Assembly (NCBI GenBank): GCA_018340805.1
Contig: JACMZG010001914.1
Location: forward strand, 17,196,854-17,260,853
Reading direction: 5' to 3'
DNA from: Microvelia longipes
Taxonomy: Eukaryota; Arthropoda; Insecta; Hemiptera; Veliidae
DNA length: 64,000 nt
Of this stretch, positions 23,906 to 35,180 are shown one piece after another. Positions within the stretch are counted from its first letter, which is position 1, and the number at the start of each line of letters is the position of its first letter. Made by a program: the position numbers and the translations under genes. Below the pieces are notes generated by a model, which did not search any database, was not told the DNA's origin, and saw only the letters and a list, made by a program, of their open reading frames with translations.

Positions 23906-24140
23906 AATACGACCACTCAAACTCAGGGTACCTGGGTTCACATCCTGGAAGGGTCGATAATAACTTTTTACCGTTTTTTTTTACTTAATATAAGTTTACA
24001 ACTAGAAAAATTCTGGCGCGGTGGTCCGCATGTCGGGCGAATTTCCTTTGGATGCGAGCACTCAAACCCAGAGTACCTGGGTTCAAATCCTAGTATGACA
24101 ATAATTTTTTATCGTTTTTTTTACCTAATATAAGTTTACA
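23882..24140 (+). repeat. Two tandem tRNA-like SINE heads
   Basis: Two successive stretches have the B-box-like GTACCTGGGTTCACATCCTGG (about 23929) and GTACCTGGGTTCAAATCCTAG (about 24077). The second is preceded by an A-box-like TGGCGCGGTGGTCCGC (about 24014). Each is followed by an ATAA-TTTTT-CGTTTTTTTTA tail and CTAATATAAGTTTACAACTAG, so a whole SINE-plus-tail unit is tandemly repeated. Confidence 0.65.
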
Positions 24141-24146
24141 ACTAGA

Positions 24147-24862
24147 AAATAATTCTGGCGCGATGGTCCGCATGTCGGGCGAATTTCCTTTGGATGCGTG
24201 TTTCCGTGTTTTTTACATTATATAAGTTTACAACTACTAAATAAATAATTCCGGCGCGGTGCTCCGCTGTCGGGCGAATTTCATGTAGAATGCGTGTTTC
24301 CGTGCTAAAGAACCCATTTCTTGCTTATGCAAGAACCATGCCCATTGCGTGGTTCCGGTTCATACTTTAGAACCTAAGCAGTTACTCAATTGTCAAGCAC
24401 TGCTCGTAACTCATTTTGTCTGTATTTTCCAAAGGAAATGCGCTAAAACCTTTTAAGATAACTTACTAAGCTTAAAGATAAGTAACTAAGCTTTAAACTA
24501 GTGCAAATAATAGTGCGTACGTCTAATTTTAGAGGCATAGTTGTGTATAACCAACTGGATAATTATGCGCATTTCCTTTGGAAAATACAGACAAATGAGT
24601 TACGAGCAGTGCTTGACAATTGAGTAACTGCTTAGGTTCTAAAGCATGAACCGGAACCACGCAATGGGCATGGTTCTTGCATAAGCAAGAAATGGGTTCT
24701 TTAGCACGGAAACACGCATTCTACATGAAATTCGCCCGACAGCGGAGCACCGCGCCGGAATTATTTATTTAGTAGTTGTAAACTTATATAATGTAAAAAA
24801 CACGGAAACACGCATCCAAAGGAAATTCGCCCGACATGCGGACCACCGCGCCAGAATTATTT
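24147..24862. repeat. Large inverted SINE pair, 297-bp arms
   Basis: Left arm 24147-24443 and right arm 24567-24862 are near-perfect inverted copies separated by 123 bp. Each arm includes the SINE-2 modules TGGCGCG.TGGTCCGCATG, GGCGAATTTC, GCGTGTTTCCGTGC and CCAAAGGAAATGCGC. Arm similarity is much higher than between other SINE-2 copies, so one arm was probably copied from the other recently. Transcripts across it would form a long duplex. Confidence 0.92.
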
Positions 24863-25192
24863 ATTATCACATCACATCAACGCGGTATGTGTTTATGCTG
24901 GTATTAAAGCTTAGTACAAAAATCAACCTTTAGTTCTATTTTTATATTTTTCCGGACCCAATAATTAATTAAAAGATTTTCACTGAACAATACTATAGTG
25001 ACAGTAAGTTTAATATCAATGTTAGCGTTAGTTAATTCTTAATTTTATTCGTTATCTACTGTAAAGCCTCGTTAAGAAATTTATAATAAAATTTAAATAA
25101 AATGTAAATAATTTTATAAATTTATTTTATAAATAAAATGTAGTAAATTTAATAAAATGTATGAAATAAAAGAAATTAAACGATTAGAAAAA

Positions 25193-25975
25193 CTCATGAT
25201 ACGGGGTAGCTCGGGACTTTTTCTCATTACATCGGATTCGCTACGCTCATCTTCCTTGCTTCGGACTTGTTTCGCTCGTCCTCAGAAATACAGTTCACCT
25301 AATTTATACTGCAACATTCCTTCGGACTCGCTTGGCTCGTCTTCAGATTGTAAATGCATCCGTATCATTCTCAGCGGTCACCCATACAGCACTGACCATG
25401 CTCAATGCTCCTTCATTTTTACGATCCAACAAAAATTGTAGATACACTTGTCGTATTGAAACAGAACTTAGTGTAATTGTTTGTTAAGTAATGGTGTACA
25501 CTTGTACCACATTTCAACACAATCAAACCATTTTCCAATTTTTTAAAAATTTTTAAAAAACGTACACAAGTCATTTAATAAAAATTGAACTAATGCTGAG
25601 ATGAAACTTAGCACATATGTTAGTCTTATAACATAGTCACATGTGTGCCAAATCTCAATTCAATCGCATTATTTTTCCGCATTTTATGATTTTTTGAGTC
25701 ATTATTGCGGGTTAATGACGTCATAAAGAAACATATTTTCTGAATAGCTCAACTAGAGCGGTAGCCTTATTTTTGTACAAACTTTCAACTCTCTAGCATA
25801 AATACACTGGACTCTACGATGATAACAGACACACACGCACATATTGACAGTCAAATTTGCAAAAACTACTCAGGAGGCCTTAAAAACGCCTCTAACGGAC
25901 AATTCCGGTTTTATCTCAATTTCGGATTTTTTTTTTGTAAACAATATTTTCCTATATAACTACGGTATAAAAAAC
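25193..25975 (-). repeat. Family A copy, reverse strand, near full length
   Basis: On the reverse strand all modules occur in order, from TACCGTAGTTATATAGG at 25975 to CCCCGTATCATGAG at 25193. The frame at 25157-25441 is read through its 3' half, where TCGGATTCGCTACGCTC, TCGGACTTGTTTCGCTCGTC and TCGGACTCGCTTGGCTCGTC are the hairpin motifs in complement. Confidence 0.87.
25374..25427 (-). promoter_or_regulatory. 5S-rRNA-like internal control region in family A
   Basis: The reverse strand gives GGATCG, GAGCATTGAGCATGGTCAG, then TGCTGTATGGGTGACCGC. Box C is nearly intact while box A is decayed, the opposite of the 20984 copy. The blocks keep 5S spacing. Confidence 0.68.
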
Positions 25976-26600
25976 AAAATGCAATAATAAATCAGGAATG
26001 AAAGGAATAGACAATAATAATTATTAAAAAATATGATGAGAAAATGTAAGTTACCTGTTAGGGGTCAATAACCGACCTAAAAACCGGGTTTTTCTATTTT
26101 CTTTATTATTTCAAGGTCAATTCGTAGAGGATGTAGCTAGAAAAGTATCTATTAAAATACAGATACGTAAAATAAATAAATAGCCATTTATTTGCTATCT
26201 TTACATATTACTCACATATTACAAAAAATTAAAATATTATTTATATTAATAAGCAATTCGGCAATGAGCCGTGGTACCATATGTAAAATATTCTATTATA
26301 TAAATCACTGCATTTTAGTATTGTTAATTTTATTAAATTATTAATAAAATTTGCTCCAGTTAATTTTTCAATGTTTCAAGGGCCCCTCTTAAATAATAAA
26401 TCTTATAAAAATATTTTAACAAAATGTTAGGGAATTTTATATGGTCGATGTTGGCTAGCCTGTTTTCTTTTAATTTTTTTTTTCAAAAAAAAACTTCGCG
26501 TCATCCATTTCATCTGAATTATTTGCCAGCTTATTATTTAACTAATTTTTTACTAAGTTTTTAGTTTATTTCTTATATTTTTTACTGCACAGCAAATAGT
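25976..26600. other. AT-rich spacer
   Basis: No gene recognised. Confidence 0.4.
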
Positions 26601-26617
26601 TTTTACTTCATGAAGTG

Positions 26618-26629
26618 TGCATGCGCATG
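26618..26629. promoter_or_regulatory. NRF1-like promoter motif 1
   Basis: TGCATGCGCATG resembles the palindromic NRF1/Ewg recognition site (consensus of the type GCGCATGCGC). It lies 84 bp upstream of an ATG-bearing candidate first exon, in a locally less AT-rich stretch. Confidence 0.35.
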
Positions 26630-26712
26630 GAAGTCATACAGGGAAGTCCAGGTTGTTTTTAGTTTGATTCTGTTCGATTAAAACCTTGAATCGTGATATA
26701 ATAAATTTCGCA

Positions 26713-26749
26713 ATGACTTTTCAAACATCATTCCCAATTATTATTGAAG
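26713..26749 (+). other. Candidate first exon A with start codon and splice donor
   Basis: An ATG is followed by twelve open codons and ends phase 1 at GAAG|GTATGT, a good eukaryotic donor. The short peptide begins MTFQTSFPIIIE. No protein family can be recognised from it. Splicing to the acceptor at 27984 would add codons and reach a stop after 11 more residues, so the product is either a micropeptide or an upstream frame of a gene outside the window. Confidence 0.25.
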
Positions 26750-27241
26750 GTATGTGTATTCCGTTAAGATTTAGGTATTTCTAAGTGTTTTAAAGCAATT
26801 TTATAATCTTTTGACAGAATTTAATTTAGCTTTACTTTACTCAATTTAGGATTGATTTTGATTGTGGTTTATTAAGGTTTGATTACTTCGTATCGAAGTT
26901 TTATTATTAGAACTATTCTATTTATACAACTTTGCTTTATAGAATTATTTAGATCTGTTTTGATTTTAGTGGAATAGAGTTATTATTCCACTATAGTTTT
27001 AAGTAAAGTCATTGTGAAGGGGGATGGAAGACGGAGGGAGAGCAAGACTACTCACTCCATAGGTTTCCTGTGAAAATAAAATGGGACCCCGTAACTTTTG
27101 TTTTATTTTAAAAGGTATGCTCATAGCTGTTTTTATATGTTAGAATTGATAAGTTTTATTAATATTTAAGAAATAATATCATGAACATTAAATAATTTGT
27201 GTTTTTGACAGACACAACATTTGACAGATTGAAAGAGTGAA

Positions 27242-27253
27242 GTGCGCATGTGC
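27242..27253. promoter_or_regulatory. NRF1-like promoter motif 2
   Basis: GTGCGCATGTGC is again close to the NRF1-type palindrome and lies 117 bp upstream of candidate exon B. Confidence 0.33.
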
Positions 27254-27369
27254 AAAAAAGGTGTGCTCGATTGTGTGTTGTTATTTTTGTTTTGTTGTCT
27301 TTTTGCGTGTGTAATCGTGTTTGCCGAGAGTGAGTAGACTTCCTCTTCTTGTATTATCCCCCCTTCAAA

Positions 27370-27388
27370 ATGACTTTAGTATTGAGCT
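27370..27388 (+). other. Candidate first exon B with start codon and splice donor
   Basis: ATGACTTTAGTATTGAGCT runs straight into GTAAGT, the animal donor consensus. Like exon A it begins MT and ends in phase 1, so both could join the same acceptor. No family is recognisable. Confidence 0.25.
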
Positions 27389-27683
27389 GTAAGTACTAAA
27401 ATTGTGGATTTGAAAATATACAATATGTATGGGGAATGTTGTTTTTATCTAAACCCGGCTTATCAATGTGTATGTTGTGATTTATTATGCAGCAATCACT
27501 GTTTTAATGGTTTAAAATTATAAAATACATGGATTGTCAAAATGATTCCTCAGATTGTCGGGCACAGGGTATCTCGGCACTATTCTTAATAAATTTAAGA
27601 ATAAAAAAAAATGCCACCCTTTATAATAAAAAAAAACTTGTGTTGTCTATAGCACCAGTTTGCTCCATAAAAGTATAAACCTT

Positions 27684-27914
27684 TAAATAAATAAATAAAT
27701 GCCCGTTTGAGGGCCTTTCGGCCCATCAGGGTATTCACCCTGCGGGAACCACCTCAGGTGGGTAGCATCTACTACACTCTAAGAATTAATTAAAGTTGGC
27801 GACATCTTTTTAATACAAATACTATTCATAAAATCTTAGAGCATAGCCCGGGCTGCGAACCCCGGACCTCCGGTGCCGAAATCGAACGCCTTTACGATCA
27901 CGGCCACGGAGGCA
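27684..27914 (-). mobile_element. tRNA-type SINE (SINE-1), full-length head, reverse strand
   Basis: On the reverse strand the head reads GCCTCCGTGGCCGTGATCG (A-box-like), then GGTCCGGGGTTCGCAGCCC (B box). The central part matches 3046-3254 (CACCTGAGGTGGTTCCCGC, GGGCCGAAAGGCCC), and the tail is (ATTT)n. This is the complete version of the truncated copy at 3046. No unambiguous target-site duplication is visible because both flanks are A/T-simple. Confidence 0.88.
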
Positions 27915-27965
27915 GATTTTAAATATTATATAATAATATGATATAACATATAAAACCAACGGTAT

Positions 27966-28060
27966 TTGTTTTCTTATGTTTCAGGTGTACCGTGTTTATT
28001 AAATTTGTGCGTGCGATATTAGTAATGGACTGAGACCGAAGTAAATGTGGAATTTATCGT
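27966..28060 (+). other. Candidate splice acceptor and shared second exon
   Basis: TTTGTTTTCTTATGTTTCAG (27965-27984) is a strong polypyrimidine-AG acceptor about 600 bp downstream of exon B. Joining either candidate first exon in phase continues VPCLLNLCVRY and then stops at TAG. This could be a non-coding or 5' UTR exon. Confidence 0.22.
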
Positions 28061-28252
28061 AGCGTCTTCATCTCGCTGCCAATATGGTCATCTTAGTGAT
28101 GTTGATCCTAAAATATCATGGATTTAAGATGAGATGCTCATGCTGACATAGCAAATTATGATTATTTACATTATTGTTATTATTTATTTTATTCTATCAT
28201 TATCATATTCCACAAATGCTATGGTCAATATTTATTGTCCTGCGGTGTCAAG

Positions 28253-28327
28253 ATGTTCGGGTCGGTATTCTTGGTCCAGCACTTCAAGAATCAAGAGCGA
28301 ACAAGAGCGTCTACAGTCTTCATATAA
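28253..28327 (+). CDS. Possible 24-codon small ORF, function unknown
   Basis: An ATG opens a 24-residue frame beginning MFGSVFLVQHFKNQ and closing at TAA. It lies in a 90-bp island of higher GC with mixed codon use. It could be part of an exon: AAG|GTAAAA follows at about 28335. A different frame across the island is also open, so the coding frame is uncertain. I recognise no family. Confidence 0.15.
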   Translation: MFGSVFLVQHFKNQERTRASTVFI

Positions 28328-28442
28328 TTTTTAAGGTAAAACAACGTTTTATATCTGATTGCATTTTATTTGATTTAATATTGTAATATGAGTCATATCT
28401 TGTTTAGTCCTTATGATTAACCAGAGTTGATTATAAAGAAAT

Positions 28443-28690
28443 AGTTCTGGGGCGCGCAGTGGTCAAGGCGAACTTACTTTGGAATGCTTGCATTCTAGCG
28501 CACCAGTTCAGTCATTGCTCAGGTTTGTGGTTTATACTTTTTAGTTTGAACAGTAACACTTTCATTTGTCAGTCAATAAATTCGGATATTTAAAAGGAAA
28601 TGTGCATTGTTATACTATAGGTTGTTCAAAACTATGCTCGACCTTGCATCATCAATACTGCTCTACATTTTTGACAGTCATACAAAGCTC
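28443..28690 (+). repeat. SINE-2 copy, forward, followed by inverted fragment
   Basis: It starts with the A-box-like GGGGCGCGCAGTGGTCAAGG. It continues with GAATGCTTGCATTCTAGCGCA, CAGTAACACTTTCATTTGTC and AAAAGGAAATGTGCATTG, then a GACAGTCATACAAAGCTCTA tail. At 28695-28800 a reverse copy starts (TCCATGCAAATTGACAGGTGA and GAAGCATAAACCG), giving another inverted SINE-2 pair. The reverse frame at 28632-28853 is read through it. Confidence 0.65.
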
Positions 28691-28800
28691 TAATATGTTT
28701 TTCCCATTCTCTTGAAAAAATCCATGCAAATTGACAGGTGAGTAAAAGTGCTACTGTTTCAATTATGAAGCATAAACCGTATACCTGAACAAGCGGGGGA

Positions 28801-29450
28801 GGACTGTATAAAAAAAATAACACGGGTCTTGAAAGGGGGATCCCTGTTGTCAAATAAATTTGAATTTGCTATATTTAAATTAGTTTGTTGTATGATATAA
28901 CTTGTTTTCAATGTTTATATATTGTACCACCTCTTTCTTCCACGTAACAAAAATAAAATAAAACGTACAACAGAGAGGTAACCAGTGTAGGTTGCATATC
29001 ATAAAACATTTTGAAGTTTGTATGTGTGTTTATATAAAAAGGAAAATATAAACTTTAAAAAGAAATATCGAAATTGTTGATAGACGGTATTGAAACGTTT
29101 TTTAAGTAAATATCCCGTTTAAATAAAAAGTATTATAAAGTATGTATCATGTATTGTCGAAGTTTCATAGAAATCAATGTTTTTATTTCTGGTTCATGTA
29201 TTTTCATAAAGGATTTGACGGTGGAATTCTCCTCACGTTCGCAATCGCCGTCTCAACAACTTACATTAGTAATTCTCTCGAGTTTTTCTTTTTCAAAAAG
29301 CTCTCTTTCAAGGATACTCGGGTTTTTCGTTTGAAATAGAGGGTTTTCCGTGAAAATTTACCACATCAGTTGATAAAACCAAAAGGTTTGTGACATCATG
29401 GTTTTCATCTTTCATTTTTCTCTCACAGAAATGTTACTTTATCTTTTTCT
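28801..29450. other. AT-rich spacer; two overlapping short frames
   Basis: Two overlapping forward frames at 29142-29339 in different phases share the same 200 bp, and neither matches a domain I know. Confidence 0.4.
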
Positions 29451-29454
29451 TTAC

Positions 29455-29985
29455 TTCACATACTGCCGAAAGGTAGGAAAGGTAATGCGTTTGCAATAAA
29501 AAATCCAAAACTGAGATTTAATCTAAAATATCCGTTTAAGGTATTTATAGAACTTCTGAGTGGTTTTAGCAATTTTTTAGACTGTGTAAGTGTATTTTTT
29601 CTATAGTTGCATTTCCCAGAGTGTCTAGGCTATAAAACCTATGCTAGGACCAGTACTAATCTTCATATTAGATAATAGTTTTCTGTTAATCGTTATATTT
29701 TAATACTATAAGCAACAAAAATCGTCTAGTTCACGTGAAAAAGTATTACTTTTTCAGCATAGTATACTTTTTCAGCTTATTACTAAGCAGCATAGAGCGA
29801 AGTTAGTACTAGGAATAAAACATATTGTTTTACTATCTAAGGCAAGTGAAGCGAGTCTGAAGACGTACAGTAATATAAATTAGGTGATTTATGTAGTCTG
29901 AAGATGAACGAAACTTGTCCGAAGTGGTGATGATGATCTGATAAGGTGAGCAAAAGTTCCGAGGTACCCCGTACCCGATTTTTAA
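29455..29985 (+). repeat. Family A copy, decayed
   Basis: Keeps CTGCCGAAAGGTAGGAAAGG, AATCCAAAACTGAG, the TATTTTTTCTATAGTTGCA stretch, CTAAGCAGCATAGAGCGAAG (5S-like remnant, 29787 on), GGCAAGTGAAGCGAGTCTGAAG and the GTTCCGAGGTACCCCGTACC end with CCGATTTTT. Confidence 0.75.
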
Positions 29986-31685
29986 CCTAATTTGAGTGAA
30001 TTAAACAGAAGATTATTTGTACGCAAGTGGTTCTCCATGAACCACTTGTTTCTATTTATATTATATTCTATTTATATTATATTATATTCTAATTCTATTT
30101 ATATTATACAATTTAGGGCTTCCGAGTCCATCTCATCAAAGTAAATTTATGATTGCGGATATCCTTGAATACATAATTTTTACTTCTTAATTGAATATAG
30201 TGCCATAATAGATTAAAATGAACACGAGCATTTTAGTGTTAAGAACCTAGAATAACTATTGATACATTTTCTTCATGTTTATTTGTTTATTTATTTTTTA
30301 TTTAGTTTTCTTTATTTATTATTTTTATTTCGTCTTTATTGTTTATTTGATCGTTTCTTCATGTTTATTTGTTAGAACAGATGTTTTTTCTGCCATTTAA
30401 CCAATCTTCGTACTCGCAGGCAGTTTATTCGCATTGTTGTACTTTGTATGGTCATAGACTATATAAAATTAACTTATATCAACCTTTTTACGTCATTAAG
30501 TACAATCTATTTTCTTGAATTTCCAACCAAATACATCCTCTTGTCACACTCCTTAAGTCCTTACTTTATAATCTTGATCATGTAATAGGTTTCTACAATT
30601 TTATTTTACTTTTTTTTGCCCGGTTTAATTTACAATTCTAGCCTTGTTTGAATTACCATACTTAACTGATTCACGATAAAAACCTTTTCATTTACATTTT
30701 ATTAGAATATTTGAATTTCTAAAAACTTCTTTTCTCTAAGAAGCAATTATTATTCAAGTTGCATATTTCCCGAAGGAATGTAAAGAAGTGATAATACAGT
30801 TTGATTTTTGTCTTCTTATTTAATTTTCAGCCAAGTCCCAAAGGAGTAATTCACAATAACTATAGAATTCAGTATAGTTTTAGTTGCTACTCTATCTGTA
30901 TATTTCTTGAGTTGCTACGCTAAAGTTAAATAGGGAAGTGTTTTTTTTAATTTATACTATTTCTCATTTATACCGTTGGTATAAATGTTTATGCACGTTA
31001 CTTATGGCACTTAGAAAATGTTGGAAATAAACGAGAAGCAGGATGTTTGGTGTGATTTTACACCAATTACTCAATTGATCTCAAACTATGATTTGCTTAA
31101 ACTCTAGACTCCGCTGAAAAAAAATTAGCACTAATTTTTTTATCTGTCGCTTTTAGTTAAGCTTAAAGTACTTATGAATATATATAAAGAATATCCCAAA
31201 AATTTAGAAAATTCTGAAAATTCGGCAAAATTAAGAAAAATTTAAGATATATGGCGTCTTGGCACATATTCCTTTAATGCCCCCCCTCCCAGAGGTAGCG
31301 AAACGTACATTGAAATTGCTTAGCTTGAAGACTACACTCCTACAAACAATTTGAAACCAATAACATTACCTGTTGCTTTTAGTTAAGGCACTTAAAGCTC
31401 TTTGAATTTCCCGAAAAACCTGCAACAATTAAACCTCATCATACAAATTTCGCAGATCGTATTAAGTGCGCTGGTTAAATACGCTGTAAGAACCATGCGG
31501 AGGGAATCCAGTCAAATAGGCGAGAACTAGGGAGATGGAATCTAGATCAATCTCCCGATATGCTGTATGTACCTCCAGACGCGATCAGCGATCGAATTCA
31601 AAACATAACATTTTCGACGAACTATTACTTCACTTTATTTCACACTTAAATATTACCGTTTTTCACCAAGTAATTTTTTGAATAT
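29986..31685. other. AT-rich spacer with one hairpin and short tandem repeats
   Basis: A 10-bp perfect hairpin CAAGTGGTTC-TCCAT-GAACCACTTG lies at 30024-30048, followed by repeats of TCTATTTATATTATA (30052-30110). No gene recognised. Confidence 0.45.
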
Positions 31686-31945
31686 TATTTTAACTTTTCC
31701 TCATTTATAACGTAGGTATATAGGAAAAGCATTGTGTTTGTAAAAACATCCGAATCCCAGAAGTCACGGGAATTATCCGTTTCAGGTGTTTAAAGACCTC
31801 CCAAGTGGTTTTCACAAAGTTGTCTGAATGTGTGTTTATGTGTCTGTTATAATCGTAGCTCGTAGTGTATTTATGCTACAGAGTTGAAACTTTGTACAAC
31901 AATCAATCTACCGCTGTAGTTGTGCTAAATAATTTTTTAAACTGT
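31686..31945 (+). repeat. Family A 5' fragment
   Basis: From CTCATTTATAACGTAGGTATA to ACCGCTGTAGTTGTGC, then lost. The forward frame at 31954-32181 begins just after it and is not recognisable. Confidence 0.78.
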
Positions 31946-34679
31946 GTGCATATTTGATACTAATATCGCTGATTTACGGTAATTTTTCCCAGACTTATAT
32001 TCGCCCCTTTCAATTTATTGGAAATGATGCATTCTGGTTTAACAGTAAGCTTATTTTTAATTATAAAAGGGTAGTAATACAAGCATGTCAAACAATAGCC
32101 AATTCAATGATATTTGCATCAAAGTTTTCCGGATATAACATAGTTTTTAAAATAATTAAAATGAAGGTATGCTCTAATTAAAAACTTTTTTAAGTTGCCG
32201 TGAGAGTAGACACAATATTATCGCGATAGCTTTAACTTTACACTAAGTTGGGTTTATCAGGGTGATGTATTCCACCCTGTATACATTATTGTCTGAAATA
32301 TCATTATTCATGTGTGCTTTGAGTTTGCGTGTTAGATTTTTATTTTTTATCATCAATCAGTTTAATAAATTGGATGAATTGACGATGTATGAAATACAAG
32401 CAATATTTTGGTAAATGATTGAAACCCTAAAATTGGCTTAATTAGGCGTAAAACCCAGACTTACCTCGAGGCAGTTATTAACAAACTTTTAGATTCGTAT
32501 GAGTTTGAAGGGTCTTTACTTTTATGATAGGCTCGTCTAATTAACTTTAGGGTGTATCTTAATTTCCACTTGTGCAGATGAGGGCCAAAGAAAAAAAGCA
32601 TTTATTAGATCTATGTAACATATTATTTATTTATCTTTCTTTCTTGCTATCAAGGATTATTTAATTTTCCTTTTTAACCTTCGGTATAACAAAGAAAGGA
32701 ACTTTCTACTATTTAAATACTAACAAGCATTTAAAATATAATATATAAAGTATATATTATAGAAAAAAATTCACCTTTAATTGTCTCTTGAATAATAATC
32801 TAAGCCGATTTTATTTTGCTATCATTGTGTGTGCGTTATTTTCTTTATTTCCAGTTTAGATATTTATTCTAATTAAAGGTAGAAGAACGGCACCGTCACT
32901 TTTTCTGTAGTTTTAATTCTACTTAAAGGTAAAATGAATGGCTTGAGCAGAAGAATAGCCGAGTGTTTTAGAGCGCCATACTCTTTTCTTCAATATCCTT
33001 TCTAAATATCAGTTCAGATCTAAAAAACCAGGGTTGGTTCTTTAGATCTCTTCTATCGCAAAGAAGGCAGTGTAAATGCCCCTAAAAAGTAGATTAGGAG
33101 ATGAGTAAGAGCTTCCTCTCTTATAGCTAGTACCTGGTTCTACCCTAATATTCTTCTTCTTTTGTATCACATTTATTTTATTAAGTTTTCAGGTCAAGAA
33201 TTCAGAAAAATAAAGTATTTCAAAACAAGGAATGGTTTAGATTCGTATTTGTAATCTAGTTTAGTAATTTGATAATCACCTGTGAAATCTTGCAAGTAAG
33301 AATTAATTGTTAAGAATTAATTCTCAGATACAGTCTGCATCTGCATGGGATAGTTTTATTGTTCATGTTGTATTCTCTTGCATCAAAAACCTCGTTTATT
33401 AACTACTTGTTGTATTCTTTTGCATTCTTTTGTATTGTATTCCTCGTTGCATGAATGTGCAATTTAAACATACACTGTTTAGTTTTATATTATTTTATAC
33501 AGCATTAATTTTCTTAAAACATTTAAAAACAGAATCTGGTTTACTTCTCGACTACGTGCTTCACTCAAATTGAAGGTTATACACCACTGTTATAGACTTT
33601 TATGGAATAGTGGTCTTTATAAACGAATGTATTCTTGTATATCTTGGTTTATTGAGGTTTTTGAATTTCTCTGGCAAAATTTATAGTGGGTTTCTTGTTT
33701 TTCCTTATCTACCAACTTAGGTACATAGAGAAATTATTAAGTACACTCAGAATTTCCGAAACCGAGATGGCTATTTTATTTCCGATATTTCTTTCTTTTT
33801 AGGCATATATAACTCGTTTTGAGTGCCTTTAGCGAATTTTCAAAGAAAATTACGCTAACAAGATCGTCGGCATGAATTACTAAAATTATCTGTGTGGATG
33901 TGTTTGCATGTTGTTAAATTTAACTTTAGAAGTAATAAAAAATCTCCCTTTACCTCTAATATTTGTACAGACAAAAATTAAAATAAATAAATGCATCTTA
34001 ACACAAATGTTAGAAATTTATGAAGTGATTCAATTTGATGTAAAAAAATAAAATACATTCGGTGGTTATGACGTGTGACGTCATAGCAGCAATCGATATT
34101 GGCGGTCAACACTGAAAAACATTAAATTAGCGGTGAAACAATAATTTTACTATTTAATCTTGCAATAACGTCAATTCCACTATATAACCTAACATATCAA
34201 AAAATTGATTCCATCCATAAAAACCCTCCAATTTAATGACTTGCATCTTATCACCCTGCAAGATGCAAGTTATGCAAACCCTCAGTTGCATCTTAACACC
34301 TTTTTAAGATAAACCAATGATCGGCAAAACTCGTCTTTACTCCTTATCACGTGACTAAAATCAGCAACCTGCTTGCTAGTATAAGCGTTCTTCTTACTTT
34401 GTATTTGTTTCTAATGCTCTATTTGAATGTATCAAATTCCTCTCGACTCGACATATTTTTTTAAATTTATTTTTTTAACTTCAGCCATTTTGGCTGGCGT
34501 CAATTTTGATAATGGGAAGTTATTTTTGATATTTTTGCATGAGTCAAAGCACCAAGAGCTGCTTCCAAACGACAAACGACTTAATTTTTTCTCACAAAAT
34601 TATTTTCTCATGTGGTCCACTATACTGGCTGTTGTTTATACAAAAACAATTGCAAGATTGCAAGAAGTCGTGTACCTTA
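31946..34679. other. AT-rich spacer with small hairpins
   Basis: Contains an 11-bp hairpin ACTTGCATCTT/AAGATGCAAGT (34239-34270) and a family A-like fragment near 33700-33775. No gene is supported. The 169-residue forward frame starting at 34427 has no recognisable domain before it enters the hAT element and TA tract. Confidence 0.4.
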
Positions 34680-34753
34680 CCCTACAGCAGTGGTTCCCAA
34701 CCTTTTTTTACTTGGGACCCCTAAAATATTTTGAACTACTTCCCGACTCCTTG

Positions 34754-34754
<1 letters not shown>

Positions 34755-34796
<42 letters not shown>

Positions 34797-34838
34797 ATAT
34801 ATTATATATATATCTATATATATATGTATATATATACA

Positions 34839-34908
<70 letters not shown>
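34755..34908. repeat. (TA)n microsatellite inside the hAT element
   Basis: 154-bp TA tract with a few interruptions. It creates five spurious frames on both strands. Confidence 0.97.
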
Positions 34909-34910
<2 letters not shown>

Positions 34911-35000
34911 TTGTTATTATTATCATATATGTATAAAAGGCAAGGTAAATACAAAAAGACGATATAAAGAATATTAACGTTTATTAAACAAACATACATA

Positions 35001-35180
35001 TTAGTAGCTCTTTTGTTGTTGCCTCTCATTAATTATTTTTTCAAAATGCGGAATCTTTTCACTGATTGCAAGGCGCAGATCAGATTCTGGATTGAGCCTG
35101 TTTCTTTGTTTGGTCTTTATTGCTATTAAATTACTAAACCCAAACACACAAAGATAGGTTGTAACAATTTTTAATATAAT
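35001..35180 (-). pseudogene. C-terminal fragment of hAT transposase
   Basis: The reverse strand encodes about 59 residues ending at a TAA (35001-35003). The block TTYLCVFGFSNLIAIKTKQR, then NRL, then PESDLRLAIS matches the conserved dimerisation region at the C-terminus of hAT transposases of the ZBED/Blackjack type, where TSYLCE.GFS, KTK.RNRL and DLRLAL are typical. An upstream in-frame stop (TAA at 35181-35183) cuts it off. The catalytic residues and zinc finger are absent, so it cannot move DNA itself. Confidence 0.88.

Noticed and set aside
29142..29339. Overlapping forward frames
   Set aside because: Two phases are open over the same bases and neither has a recognisable domain.
34427..34936. 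169-residue forward frame
   Set aside because: The last 60 or so residues are I/Y repeats from the (TA)n tract. The rest has no domain and runs into the hAT terminal repeat.
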